A DNA stretch of 64,000 nucleotides from Carpediemonas membranifera. Lineage: Eukaryota; Fornicata. The notes under the pieces are model-generated. The model did no database searches, was not told the origin of the DNA, and saw nothing but the letters and a program-made list of their open reading frames with translations. Each line of letters begins with the position of its first letter. Within the stretch, counting starts at the first letter, position 1. A program made the position numbers and the translations under genes. The stretch is taken from positions 606,656 to 670,655 of the forward strand of contig JAHDYR010000011.1 of the NCBI GenBank assembly GCA_019828565.1. Direction: 5' to 3'. Below, piece after piece: positions 19,671 through 30,107 of the stretch.

Positions 19671-21181
19671 GGCTGGAAGTGCTCAAGGCCACCTCGGTCC
19701 GCAGCAATAGGGACGAACATGCCGATCTGGACAGGTCGTCCGCTAGCACGGTCATCGACGGAGACGAGGAGCAACATGTCAAGGACAAGGAGGAACGACG
19801 CCAGCAGGCCACCATGCCCGGCAGAAGAAGCCTCGACGACAGCCTCCTGGAAGTGAACAAGGACATGGTCGGGGCCAACCAAGGCAAGATCGACCAGGAC
19901 GAGGAGGTCGACTCAAACAAGGTCAGCAGCCAGCCGCCGAGGATGCCTAGAAAGGACAAGGAGAAACGACTGGTGATCGGAGCCATCGACTTCGAGTGCG
20001 CAGACCCTGGCGTCAAGAAGGCAGGGATCCCTGCCATCCCGGTTGAGGGCGGGATCGTACTCTTTGACCTCAGCACTGGGGACATTCTTGGACACGGGCA
20101 TGGCCTGTATTACCAGGACATACCGGCAGCAAGCATGGACCAAGCGAGGTACACGGCATGGGCAGTGACGGGGCTGCCGCCGGCCACCTTCGTGGAGGTC
20201 GGGACGGGGCGGCCGCCGATCGAGTATGAGAAGCACATACATACTTTCAGGGACTGGGCCAACCGCCTGGCGGCTCAGCTGGCAAGGATCGAAAGGTCGG
20301 AGGGTTGGAAGATAATCATGTATGCAAAGGGGGTGGAGATGGAAAGCTTCCTCCTCACGAACCCCACAAATGGACTGGAGCAAGGAACCAGGGAATTCTT
20401 CCAAGCTAGGCTGGTGGACGAGAAGAAGCTACCAGAGATCCTGGAGAACAACGGCAAGGAGGAGGCTGGCCAAAACCTCAGGGACAACCTCGACAAGGCC
20501 AACTACCTGGAAGCAGTAACAACATGGTCAAATGGATGGCAGAACAGGAGCGAGCCCAAGGGAGTCTGTCCGTACCACAGACACACCGCGGGTTGCTACC
20601 ACTGTGGGTTGGCGGATACAGTAGTCTTCACAGCCAGGATCAGGGCCCTATGCAAGGAGAGGATGAGCACCCCAGACGTCTACCACTACATGGGTAAGGC
20701 ACTCGACAAGACCATGGAAGCAGTCGGGAAGGCGGAACCGGGCATGGATATCATGGGAGGCCCGGAATTCGCGACAAGGAGGGACACCTTTGAGATCTTC
20801 GGCACGTACCCGATCGGGGACGCAAGGGACGTCAGCAGGGAAGTCGGCGACAGGATCCTCGTAGTCCCGGACAACGGACACCGCTTCGGCATCGGCTTCG
20901 GGTTCGGGGAGGTTCTGTTGGGCATGAAGGGCATCTTACTGGCCCCCCTCACAATCATGGACAACGAAGGTGTACTGGAGAGAAGCCCGCTATGGACCAT
21001 CATGGAAAGAGCCACGGCTAACCAGCTCCGCATGGTACGCGTCAGGAAGGGCCTAGGGGCAGCAAGGGAGGAGGACATCATAACCATGGCCATGCTATAC
21101 GAGTGGTGGCCCTCGAAGGAGGCTACGGCTCATCAAGGAGTCTGGGGCTGCGACGACCTAGCAGAGAGCCTCAGGGACTGA
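19562..21181 (+). CDS. LINE ORF1b: DnaQ-fold, Maelstrom-like domain protein
   Basis: 539 aa. Residues 1-130 are charged and probably disordered. At ~138 a DnaQ/RNase H-fold exonuclease-like core starts: VIGAIDFECAD (D143, E145), then VEGGIVLFDLSTGDIL (E162), and a helix/strand element IIMYAKGVEMESFLL (~251-265) where exonucleases have their second Asp motif. At 336-351 comes C-x2-H...C-x2-C-GLA (CPYHRHTAGCYHCGLA), resembling the E-C-H-C zinc signature of Maelstrom domains, which are DnaQ-like and act in the piRNA pathway of animals (family knowledge). Both the exonuclease-type D-x-E and the zinc residues are present, as reported for some protist Maelstrom proteins. The assignment rests on motif spacing only; another RNase H-like nuclease is possible. 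Confidence 0.5.
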   Translation: MAGSMEQVRDLPEGQNQYPGRRGGDPLSNEPPFRKVRLEVLKATSVRSNRDEHADLDRSSASTVIDGDEEQHVKDKEERRQQATMPGRRSLDDSLLEVNKDMVGANQGKIDQDEEVDSNKVSSQPPRMPRKDKEKRLVIGAIDFECADPGVKKAGIPAIPVEGGIVLFDLSTGDILGHGHGLYYQDIPAASMDQARYTAWAVTGLPPATFVEVGTGRPPIEYEKHIHTFRDWANRLAAQLARIERSEGWKIIMYAKGVEMESFLLTNPTNGLEQGTREFFQARLVDEKKLPEILENNGKEEAGQNLRDNLDKANYLEAVTTWSNGWQNRSEPKGVCPYHRHTAGCYHCGLADTVVFTARIRALCKERMSTPDVYHYMGKALDKTMEAVGKAEPGMDIMGGPEFATRRDTFEIFGTYPIGDARDVSREVGDRILVVPDNGHRFGIGFGFGEVLLGMKGILLAPLTIMDNEGVLERSPLWTIMERATANQLRMVRVRKGLGAAREEDIITMAMLYEWWPSKEATAHQGVWGCDDLAESLRD

Positions 21182-21267
21182 TGAGAAGGTCATAGTCAAC
21201 GTCAAGGCCCCCAGGAACAGGGGTAGGATCACCCTAGGGGCGAGCTTCATCCCGAGAGACTGGGGGC

Positions 21268-22218
21268 ATGGTCAGGGTCAGCGAGGCTGGGACCATCCTA
21301 AGCCGCATGCGCAAGGAAGGGGCCAGACTAGTCTCGGCAGCTATCCCGGACGAGCCCAGAGCCAACACAGTCAATGTCCCAGGCATCACGTATGTCCCCA
21401 CCATCGACGGAAAGTCCGAACAGCCATACCAAAGTAGGTTCTTCGACAACGGCCTGGAGGAAAAGGCGAGGCGGATTAGCACCAGGATGGTGGGCAGGCA
21501 CTTCGGCCAGGACGCGGATCAAGGACATCACGACCAGCATGGAGACAGGGAAGAGGACAGAAGGGTAGGACACGGAGCCGGCGGTAGAGCTGGTGTCAGA
21601 GCTGACGACAGAACCGGCGACAGAGCTGGTAACATGAACAGGACCTCGGATCGTAACCACGGAGGAGACGACAGGGAGAGACAGGACAACACGGGAACGC
21701 AGATGAGAGGCTCGTTCAGCGGGAACACCTGGGCCGGTAGAGGCTCAGAGGGAGGCATGGACAACAGCAAGGATCACTCTTCCTCCACGACGCTCAAGCG
21801 CAAGGAGGGCAGCACGAGTAGGATCATGGACTCGGACAGCGGAAAGAGAAGCAGGCACGAAGAGGACATGGACTGGGAGTCTGGAAGCAGACAGGCAACC
21901 GGCATGGACTCGGAGAAGCTGCGGCTCCGAAAGCAGTTGGCAGAGGCGCAACAAGAGATCTCAGCGCTCAAGGCTGCCCGACTCATGCAAGAGCAAGGCC
22001 ACGGAAGGTTGGTGCTCTCCGGCGTCGCGATTAAGCCCAGCAAGGAGAAGCCCACGATCCCCCGGCACAAGCACAAGAAGGCTAAGAAGGCCAAGCAGAT
22101 CTCACCCATGGACCTGATGACCCAGTTCATCACGGTAATGCAGAGTCTACAAGGACAGCAAGTGAGTCAGGCCGAGGACAGCTGCAGCGGCAGTGGGGAG
22201 TCCACGGAGGAGGAGTAA
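21268..22218 (+). CDS. LINE ORF1c: low-complexity basic protein with coiled coil
   Basis: 316 aa. Residues ~85-200 are low-complexity Gly/Asp/Arg-rich (DDRTGDRAGNMNRTSDRNHG). A coiled coil follows at ~210-240 (LRLRKQLAEAQQEISALKAA), then a Lys/His-rich basic patch (PRHKHKKAKKAKQ). A coiled coil plus a basic segment is usual for nucleic-acid-binding ORF1 proteins of LINEs. Codons just upstream (21183-21267) read VNVKAPRNRGRITLGASFIP in another frame, so this ORF is probably the frameshifted continuation of the preceding one. Confidence 0.5.
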   Translation: MVRVSEAGTILSRMRKEGARLVSAAIPDEPRANTVNVPGITYVPTIDGKSEQPYQSRFFDNGLEEKARRISTRMVGRHFGQDADQGHHDQHGDREEDRRVGHGAGGRAGVRADDRTGDRAGNMNRTSDRNHGGDDRERQDNTGTQMRGSFSGNTWAGRGSEGGMDNSKDHSSSTTLKRKEGSTSRIMDSDSGKRSRHEEDMDWESGSRQATGMDSEKLRLRKQLAEAQQEISALKAARLMQEQGHGRLVLSGVAIKPSKEKPTIPRHKHKKAKKAKQISPMDLMTQFITVMQSLQGQQVSQAEDSCSGSGESTEEE

Positions 22219-22551
22219 GGACATGGTAAAGCAGTATTCTTTCAAGGAACAAGCAACATTTTCTTAATAATTCACAAGCCCTGGCTCCCACCCAGGGCCC
22301 GGCATTAGCTGAAATGCACTGCCGGTAGGCTGTAGCGGCAGCCAAAGGGGGGGTCACGTCATATCGTCCCCCCTCCTAAGTACCCTGCCCGAAGAATGGA
22401 AGGTCACCAGGTGGTAACAAGGTTGGCCTGACAAGGGTCACCGAGACCGGCATCTAGGCCCCTTGTTAGGACAAGGATAGCAGGAGAGGAGCGGGAAGCT
22501 GGGGCTCCCAAATTCTGGGAATTCGCAGGATAAGGAAACAGGACAAAGGCA
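22219..22551 (+). other. LINE inter-ORF spacer
   Basis: 333 bp between ORF1c and ORF2, G-rich with short inverted repeats. No ORF of note. Confidence 0.4.
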
Positions 22552-25500
22552 ATGGTAACCTACAAGATACTTAGTCTGAACACAGAGGGACACATAGGAA
22601 GAGGAAAGGACTTCACGGCGTCTATGGCAACGGCGATTCAGCTAAGGTTGAAGGACATAGAGGCAGTACTCATACAAGAGACATGGAGAACGGCGAATAC
22701 GAGGGTTCATTGCTTCATGGACCTTGACTACGCACTAGCAGGGAGGGAGACGGAAGAGGACCTGGTCTTAGCCAACGAAAAACGAAAGGCGGATGTCAAA
22801 AGTCAGCACCGCATCAACCGACAACTAGGCATAGCAGGCAATGACGAACCTGCGCCAAGATGGAAGGGAACAAGGGAAGGCATCGGCACGATAGTGAGCC
22901 CACACGCAACTGCAAAGTGGGACATCGGCATAACGGACAGCCTATCGGGAAGAGTGCAAGCCAGCATAATGAGAACCGGCAGGGACATACTAGTCATCAA
23001 CGTGTATGGCCCTCCATCCGGCCACAGCAAGCAGGAGAAGGATGGATTCAGGGACACTATACAGAAGATCATGGACATGAAAGGGAGCATGGAGGCCATA
23101 ATTATGGGAGACTGGAACATCGACCCAGGCCAGATGGAAAGATCCACCCGGTGGAAGGATATGATGGAGAAGCACAGGCTCAAAGCCATCATACCCAAGT
23201 CTGGGACGCTCACATCAGGAACATCAACCCCGGACTTTGCAGTGACAACACCAGGAATCCAGGGGGCGGAGATTGAGGTGGTAGAGTCTCAGAAGGTCGG
23301 GGTATGGGGCTCAGCACACAATGGAATCACACTAGCATGGAAGGAACAACGGTACTATGGCAGAAGTGAGCGAGACGTGGCTCTGGCCATACCCGAGGTG
23401 CACACCTGGCCCATGAAAAAGAAGGAGGGGCCAGTCACAGTCTCAAAGCTGAACAGGATCAAGAGCTCGGACCAATGGGAAGAGACTATAAGAGCATGCA
23501 TGGGCGACCCAGTGAACAACAGGGGAGCAAAGGCAAGGGACAAAGTGTTCGGGAACGGAGTGTGGAGCGAACTCCAGCGAACCCCATGGACAGAAATAGG
23601 CAACAGGACCAGGAAGGAAAGGATGAAAGAGGAGCTGGAGAAATACTGGGGAGAGCGCAGGGCCAAATGGGTGGCCGACCTCAGCAGAAGTGCAAAAGGG
23701 GGGTATAGGGCCTCAAGGGCCTCAGTGGAAGCTGCCATCAGAAGGTGGTGGTGTGATAACCAATACAAGGGAATGCCGGAGAGCCTCCTCAAGGACGGAG
23801 TGATAACCACGGACAAGGCGGCCATCAGCGAGATCCTCTTGCAACAGTATGCTAGAGTCAGCAGAGGCAGGGAACCCACCTGGAAGACATGGAGGGGCAG
23901 GGACGGAAATGAGTTCAAGGAAAGCGAGGTCAAAGCCGCAATCAAAAGGATCAAGAGGGACACCGCACCAGGGCCTGACCTCACATCTGGAGACATGCTG
24001 AGAGAGCTGGATGAGAAAGGCCTTAGGGAAGTGACGAGGCTCATTAATAGGGTCTACAGGGAGGGTGACGTACCCAAAGCATGGAAGTATGCCACAGTGT
24101 CGGCCATACACAAGACAGGGAAGCCAAGGGTCAAGCCGGAATCATATAGACCAATATCCTTGACACCACTGCTGTACAGGGTCTATGGTAGATTGCTCAA
24201 GATACGTCTGGAAGCAGCAACGAAAAGGTTCATACCAAGAGAACAGGCTGGTTTCCAGTCAGACAGGGACGTCATCCAGCAGATACAGTACATTGTGCAG
24301 CGGCACCAGGAGGGGGGTGAGACCACGTCAATCTTCCTGGACATCGAGAAGGCATATGACACGGTACCAAGGGACATTCTCATGGATAAGCTACAGGGTA
24401 TGGGGGTGGAGGAGCACTTGATCAGGGCAATTCAAGGCACAATAAAGGAAACCTGGATATCAGTCAAGGGGGCAAAGGCATGGGAAAGAACCAACAGGGG
24501 AGTTAAGCAAGGGTGCGTCCTGGCACCGACACTGTTTGTGCTGTTCATGGCTAACTGGCCCCACCTGGCCAGAAAGAAAAATCAAGGGAGAACGGTACGA
24601 CATCAGAGAACCGCCAAGGACCACGAGCCACCTCAGCGACCGACTACCGGCAGCACTTACCATGTTTGTGGATGACACTGCGGTCACAGGGAGCAAACCG
24701 GAGCATAGCCAGATGGTCGCCAACATAATGGTGGACATAATCAGAGAGCATGAAATGAGGGTGAACGCCCAGAAGAATGTAATGATTAGCGTGGACAGAA
24801 CAGCCCTAGTCAGGATCGAGGGGGTAACACTACTGCCAGAGAAGGAGGCGAGATACCTGGGATTATGGATCGCAAGTGGGAAGGACCCTATGTCGGCCTG
24901 CATAAGGCGGAAACAGGAGCAGAGCGAAAGGTACAAGAGACTGGTGAGATGGGCAGGGTGGACCAGGGCAAACATGCCAGCACTAGCGAGCAGGCTACTA
25001 CTGGAAATATATATATGGCCCAGGATCCTCTTCGGAGTCGAGGTGTGGGGGAACGCACCGGGAGGTAGAAGGATCTGGAATGACTGGCAGGGAATCATGG
25101 CAGGAACAGGACCGGGAGGGGGCGCAGCCATGAGGCTGATGAATGGATGGGTGGACCTCCAGGCACACATGGAATGGCTGGCAGTCAAAAGGATAGTCAA
25201 CTACGGGACCAGGATATACCAGTCAGAAACAGAGAATGGGGGCGGGGCACGGTTATGTGGGAAGCTAGGGAGAGAGTGCAGCATCTACTGGAGGGCACCA
25301 GAGAGGGAGCCCCTAAACCAGCGCTACTGGATTATGGCATGGAAACGATCAGGAGGGGGTGGATGAAGCGGTGCAAAAGCCGTACGGCACTAGGACTAAT
25401 GGAAATCATGGGGACAAGGAAATTAAGCAAGTGTCTGCAAGGTAAGCCTACGGTAGACCGAAAGGCTGGGAAGGGGCAAAGCAGGGCGGAATGGAAGAGA

Positions 25501-25834
25501 ATTGTATCCATTGCAGCCAATGTCAGCCCATCCCCATCGTCGGCAGAGAGAGGGGGAGGGCCCTATGAGAGCCATCACAGAGCTGGCCCAAGGCGCTGAC
25601 CTGAAGAGAGAAATTAGCAGACTATGCCCCCTATGCTCGGAGGAGTCGGAGGTGAGCCTGTTCTACAGGATCATTAGGGAAAAGCCAGGACCAGCAAGGA
25701 AGCAGGAAATGATCAGGGAGTGGGCAGAGGGCCAGAGGCTAGGATCGGCAGCGCACATAATCTGTGAATGCCCGGCAGTAGACAGGGGAGAAGCTTGGAC
25801 AAAGCTGTGGACAGCAGCGAAGCACAAAAACTAA
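22552..25834 (+). CDS. LINE ORF2: APE endonuclease, reverse transcriptase, zinc motif; frameshifted
   Basis: Starts at ATG 22552. The APE-like endonuclease spans ~1-270: VLIQETW (metal-binding Glu), INVYGPPSG, IIMGDWNID, TSTPDFAVT and GSAHNGITL (catalytic Asp/His region). RT follows: TAPGPDLTSGDML, YRPISLTPLLYRVYGRLL, EQAGFQSDRD, IFLDIEKAYDTVPR, GVKQGCVLAPTLF. The frame is lost in an A5 run near 24577, and TMFVDDTAVTG (the FVDD active site) continues in the next frame. Two further shifts occur (about 25340 and 25510). The last part has C-x2-C...H-x3-C-x-C (CPLCSEE...HIICEC), like the C-terminal finger of many LINEs. The breaks make this copy inactive unless they are sequence errors. Confidence 0.88.
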
Positions 25835-26996
25835 GGACTTGGAAGTAAGGCAGGGCCCCCAGGGCGAATGGTACCAGGAAAGACCCATCCTAGAATTACA
25901 GCAACTAATAATATGGGGCTCGGAGGACATTTGGGAAGGCCTCACGGCAGGACTACGGGAACTGGCAAAGGTTTACAACAGCTTCAAGGTGGAATAGAAG
26001 CATGTCATGAACCCCTGACTCCAGGACCGGGAAGGGATGGACAAGGAATCAGCCATGGACCACCCTCGCTGGTGCTAAGCTCCTGGGATCAGTGAGGAAA
26101 GGCCCCACGTATCCCGGTAGCCAGGAACCAAAGCAAGGGAAGGAACGACTGCAAGGAAATAACAGGAAGGACAGACCAGAAATAAGAAAGAAAGGACATG
26201 CAACAAGGACAGAGCAAGGATAAGGTCAAGGAAATCCATATTCATATGGTTGCACCACTCGTTGGGACCCCAAGGAAACTGCAGGGACTGGCCACGGGGG
26301 TCGGAGGGGCACAGGTGCCCCTGCCGCCCTTGTTAACGACATGGGAAACCAAGGACATGTAGTGCAAGCGAAATGTTGTAAGGGGTAACAGGACAACCAG
26401 GCCTAGTGCCTGGGGCTGCCGCTGACCCACGCCACCTAACCGGGGTAGACAGCATGGACTTAGTCACTTTCCCCGCCTTCGGGTAGGCTTCTTAACAGAG
26501 TCGAGGGGGCATGGAATTGGGGAACCGGACAGACGAGAGGGTGCCGTGGCTGAACGGCTCTACAAGGACTGCAGGGAAGCAAGGAGTGTCATAGTCAAGG
26601 TTCTGCAGGACGATCCTGCCTGTCAATGCCCCGAGGACAGACCCCCAGGCTCCCCGGATAGTTGCCGGACTTTCAGGGAGACAGGAAAGCATATTTGCAC
26701 GGAGATGGCCGCAGGGCCTCTGGGGCGATTGGAATCGGCTTTCCGCGGAGACAGTAGCACCGAAAGCCCAAGGCAAACGCTGCTGACCAGTTTGCCACGG
26801 GAAATAGGCAGTACCCCGGGGCACTCAGCTCCAAGACAACGGGAAACAAGCTCAGTCCGGGGTCAGAATCCAAGCACCATAAATTTCTTTCTTTCCTCTT
26901 CTACCCCCCCTCCCAGGAGGACCGCCCGGTCCGAGAGACCCTCCCACAGGAGGACTAGAAGGCAGCCGAGCAGGCCAAGGTCTGGACCCATAAGTA
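25835..26996 (+). other. LINE 3' untranslated region
   Basis: About 1.16 kb with no credible gene; short frames are Pro/Arg/Ser-rich and low in complexity. It ends with CCCATAAGTA directly before CCCATAAG of the right duplicated A block, so the 3' junction has an 8-bp overlap with the target. Confidence 0.5.
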
Positions 26997-28231
26997 CCCA
27001 TAAGGGCCTGCGTGGCCTTCTTCGTCTTCGGTAGCCGCAGGCCTTCTACATCGCGGATCCTGTCTGGAGCAATCCGGAAACCCGAGCCGGACACAACCCA
27101 TCCTAGGAACTCCACTTCGGCTAGGCCGAAATGCGACTTCTCCTTGTTCAACGATAGCTTGAGCTCGTCACATCGGCGGAGCACCTTAGCGAGGTTGGCC
27201 AGATATTCCTGCTCCGAGCGTCCAAAGATGATAATGTCATCTATATATATAATGCAGGCGTCGCCTAAGAGGTCCTGGAACCCGCGCTCAATCGCGTACT
27301 GAAAGTGCGCGCCAGCGTTCTTCAGGCCGAACGGCATTCCGGTGTATTGGAACTTCCCACGGGGGGTCATAAACGCCGTGTATTGCCTAGAACGCTCGGT
27401 CAGCTCGACCTGGTGATACCCTTTCGAGAGGTCGAGAGTGGCGAAGACCTTGGCACCAGCAAGCCTGGTCAAGCACGTGTTAACCTCGGGGATCGGATAG
27501 TCGAATGGCGTGGTCAAATCATTGATTCTGCGGAAGTCTACGACCATCCTGGTCTTGTCCTTGCCCTTGGGGACGAGCAATGCTGGAGAAGAGTATGGCG
27601 AGAAGCTGGCCTCGATGTATTTCTTCGACAGTAGTTCGTTGACGTGCTCGTCGAACAGGCCCTGCTTCTGGTACGGTATGTAATTGGATCTCGTGGCGAC
27701 GACGCGGTCCTCCTTGAGTACGAGGTCGTATGGCTCTAATGCTGAGAACCCTTCTCGAGCATCAAAGCAATGAGCATAAGCTGCGAGGATGCGGTCATGA
27801 GTGAGAGTGTAGTCCGAAGACAGAGTATACGCCTGGAGCGGCTCAGGCTCTGGCACGAAAGGCTCCAAGGCGTCTTCATTGTCAGACTGAGACGGTTCAC
27901 ACAAGCTGGGGAGAATACCCCACTCGACCATGGTCTGATATGACAAGAGGAGATCATAAGCACAGTCAACCCCATACGCGGAGACTGTGGTGGATAGACC
28001 TTTCGGGGTGAAAGGTGACTTACACATCTTCAACGGCACCTCATAACACGTATCAGTCTCGATCGTTCCACCCGGAGTCTTGATCTTAATGGGTGCAGCG
28101 AGCTTCGTCGGAATGAGCTCGGCCGCTCTGGCGGAAGCCGGGTTGACAAGAGAAATGTCAGCACCACAGTCGAATAAGACACGGTGCCATGTGGTAGATT
28201 CGTCGCTACCCATAGGGACGACGGCACTCAC
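26997..28231 (-). pseudogene. A pol fragment (protease to RT), truncated
   Basis: Same protein as the PR-RT part of the left copy, including LFDCGADISLV, MPFGLKNAG and YIDDIIIF. It stops in the thumb region where the LINE 3' end joins, giving a frame that reads on into LINE sequence. It lacks RNase H and integrase. Confidence 0.85.
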
Positions 28232-28355
28232 GACGGGTAGGGGAGCGCTGGCCTTCAGCCGCCGACGTAGAAACAGAGACAGAGAAGCATGATCTGGGGT
28301 TTACCTGACAGAACTTGTCTAGGTGCCCCGACTTGCCGCACTTCGCGCACACGGC
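26997..28355 (-). repeat. 1,359-bp duplicated block of A pol, right copy
   Basis: Second copy of 16883-18240. It encodes zinc knuckle, protease and most of RT on the minus strand. It is open from the protease (28231) to where the LINE begins, but one extra G near 28240 puts the protease out of frame with gag. Confidence 0.9.
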
Positions 28356-29174
28356 CTTCTCTCTGGTGCATTCGAAAGCGCGGTGGTTCGGCCTGCCGCA
28401 GTTAAAGCATACGATGTCTCGCTGGTGACCGTGGTGTTGCGTCTGCTGCTGACGCTGACCGTGACGTTGGCCTTGCTGGTGGAAGTGCGTCTGATACTGG
28501 CGGGGCTGGTGTTGCTGCCGCTTGTCTTGGCGCGGCTGATCCTGAGGCTCGCGCTGCTCACGCGGGGGGCGTTTGCGGACAGCGGACTGCTTAGAGCGTT
28601 CGCGCTCTTGAGCAGGGGCAGGCTTGGACGTTGAAGTGAGCTTGATTGCTTCCTCCAGACGCTTACATGTCAGGAGGGCGGTCGAAAAGGTCGCGTCAAG
28701 TGACAGACCCTTGGAGGCGTGAGAAACCTCCTCTCTGAGCGTTTCGTCTTGGATTCCGCGCAAAAACTGGCCGCGAAGGACTGAATCCTTGCCCGTGGGT
28801 GCAATGAGACGGCGGCGGGAAGCGAAGCGGTCGATATAGAGAGATAGGCGGCCAATATCGATACCAGTGGTCGATAGGTCGAAAAGGCGGCGCTCAAGGA
28901 TCGCATCGGAGGGCTTAACAATGTCCACAATCGCCTGGAATACGATGTCCTCGCGTTCGTGCTTCGTTCTTTTGGAGCCATCATCGTGATGTTTTGCGGC
29001 CTGATACTTTCTGGTAATATCAGTACCCATCGCCTTGCAGTATGAGGTCACCGCGGGTCCGAGTCGCTTAAGCAAGCGCCTCTTTCCGCCCGCGCGAACA
29101 TGCTTATCCAATTTCTCGGCAAATGAGAGGACTGCGTGAATCTCAGGCTGTGTACATAAAGGTCCCTTATCCAT
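28206..29174 (-). CDS. A3 gag with two zinc knuckles
   Basis: Begins at the minus-strand ATG 29174 (MDKGPLCTQPEIHAVLSFAEKL), shortly after the 5' LTR. The N-terminal ~200 residues are helical capsid-like sequence and contain LLKRLGPAV; the gag proteins of B and C have LKRLGQAL and LKRLGRAL at the same place. A Gln/Arg/His-rich stretch leads to two CCHC knuckles (CFNCGRPNHRAFEC, CAKCGKSGHLDKFC). The frame is broken by the extra G near 28240. In the left duplicated copy the same region reads straight into protease, so gag-pol was one polyprotein. Confidence 0.85.
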   Translation of the reverse strand: MDKGPLCTQPEIHAVLSFAEKLDKHVRAGGKRRLLKRLGPAVTSYCKAMGTDITRKYQAAKHHDDGSKRTKHEREDIVFQAIVDIVKPSDAILERRLFDLSTTGIDIGRLSLYIDRFASRRRLIAPTGKDSVLRGQFLRGIQDETLREEVSHASKGLSLDATFSTALLTCKRLEEAIKLTSTSKPAPAQERERSKQSAVRKRPPREQREPQDQPRQDKRQQHQPRQYQTHFHQQGQRHGQRQQQTQHHGHQRDIVCFNCGRPNHRAFECTREKAVCAKCGKSGHLDKFCQVNPRSCFSVSVSTSAAEGQRSPTRRECRRPYG

Positions 29175-29194
29175 TAGTTTGGAAGTAAGCTTAC

Positions 29195-29302
29195 TGTGAT
29201 CACTAAGGAAAAAGACTTTACAAAGCGAGCTCGACACAAGGGTGTCGAGCTGGACGGATCAAGACCGTATCAAATACGTATCTCATATATAAATGGCTGA
29301 CA
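29195..29302 (-). repeat. A3 5' LTR (108 bp) with adjacent palindrome
   Basis: The minus-strand LTR is TGTCAGCC...GATCACA. The stem-loop AGCTCGACAC/GTGTCGAGCT is at 29228-29251. The base ending the LTR starts a perfect 12-bp palindrome AGTAAGCTTACT (29184-29195) that occupies the usual primer-binding position. The outer side abuts ACGG, the target duplication. Confidence 0.88.
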
Positions 29303-29962
29303 ACGGCTGCTTACGTCTCTGCCGACATCCTTCGTCGGTTCGCGGAGGTGACGGCCATCGGGTGCGCTCTCCAGCGCTCCATGGAGGGTGTCCAAGACAC
29401 TCGCGCCGTAGCCGCGGCTCTGGTCCAGGGCGGGACGAGCGACCGGTTTGCCACAAACCACGTCGCCACAGCTGAGGGAGCCCTCCTGGCGCTGAAGCGC
29501 ACTCGAGAGCCGGGTGCCACGGTCTCTCGTGATGTGGTGGTGGACCTCCTCAAGCGCGTGGTGATGGCAGGCCGACACCCAGCCATGTTCTCGCTGCTTA
29601 TGGCGGCTGAGAACCGCGGTGCCTCGCGCCTGACCGCCACCCGCTCCCGCGACTTCGTTCGGGCCTATTGGACCTGTGTCCGGCTTGAGCATCTCCCGGC
29701 TATGGAGCTTGCCATGAACAAGGAGCTGTTCACGCTCCAGCTCACGGACACGTCCGCCGCGTACGGTGTGGTGGAGGTCAAAGAGCACATCGAGCTCTAC
29801 GAGAACGCCCGCCAGGAGGAGTCGTTCATCCTGCTCGTCCAGTTTTCGGGCTATCCGCTGCCGTCACTGACCTTCCTGACCCAGGATCTTTGCCGCACCA
29901 TGCCTGTCACTCGTTATCTCAACGAGCATAACTTATGGCGTCGTGTTCGTCGGCGCTGGGAG
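29303..29962 (+). pseudogene. A2 antisense gene, 3' fragment cut by element C
   Basis: It continues the gene interrupted at 12754. It starts with the duplicated ACGG and runs to codons for RRRWE, matching 14356-15015, then is cut at 29963 by the LTR of element C. Confidence 0.85.
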
Positions 29963-30086
29963 TGCCATGGGTCTCACCCAAGATTACACAGATTTATATA
30001 TGATATTAGTTAGTCAAGGAGTTTCTCCTCGACACCATTGTGTCGAGTCTTCTCCTCTGTAAACATAGTTCGTCAAACGAACCACA
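29963..30086 (+). repeat. C-family 5' LTR (124 bp) with adjacent palindrome
   Basis: Begins TGCCATGGGTCTCACCCA, close to the B LTR start TGTCGTGGGTCTTACCCA, and ends ACCACA. It carries the stem CTCGACAC/GTGTCGAG (30028-30047) and then a TCT-rich stretch and CTGTAAA as in A and B. The palindrome AATACTAGTATT (30086-30097) starts with the last A of the LTR. Confidence 0.8.
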
Positions 30087-30107
30087 ATACTAGTATTCCA
30101 CGTTTTG

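Larger units (their letters stand above)
18241..26996 (+). mobile_element. APE-type LINE retrotransposon, ~8.8 kb
   Basis: A non-LTR element inserted in A3 in the opposite orientation. It has a short 5' region, an ORF1 region with several frames (18714-22218) and an ORF2 (22552-25834) with apurinic-type endonuclease, reverse transcriptase and C-terminal zinc motif. A long 3' untranslated region ends in CCCATAAGTA against the target CCCATAAG. No poly(A) tail is seen. It is flanked by 1.36-kb direct repeats of the target, far longer than usual LINE target duplications. Codon use and A/G-rich coding strand differ from the flanking A element. Confidence 0.85.
12755..29302 (-). mobile_element. chromovirus A3 (Ty3/gypsy), both LTRs, split by a LINE
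   Basis: A complete LTR retrotransposon on the minus strand: 5' LTR 29195-29302, gag and pol from 29174 down to 15096, convergent + strand gene 13738-15066, 3' polypurine tract, 3' LTR 12755-12862. The target duplication is ACGG (12751-12754 and 29303-29306). Removing the LINE and one copy of the 1.36-kb duplication leaves about 6.4 kb. The domain order gag-PR-RT-RNase H-IN-chromodomain is that of chromoviruses. Gag-pol was originally one reading frame, as the copy ending at 18240 still shows across the zinc knuckle and protease. Confidence 0.9.

Noticed and set aside
27305-27634. Plus-strand ORFs opposite A pol (also at 17191-17520)
   Set aside because: Identical in both duplicated copies because the DNA is duplicated; they lie antisense to RT/protease and show no independent features.
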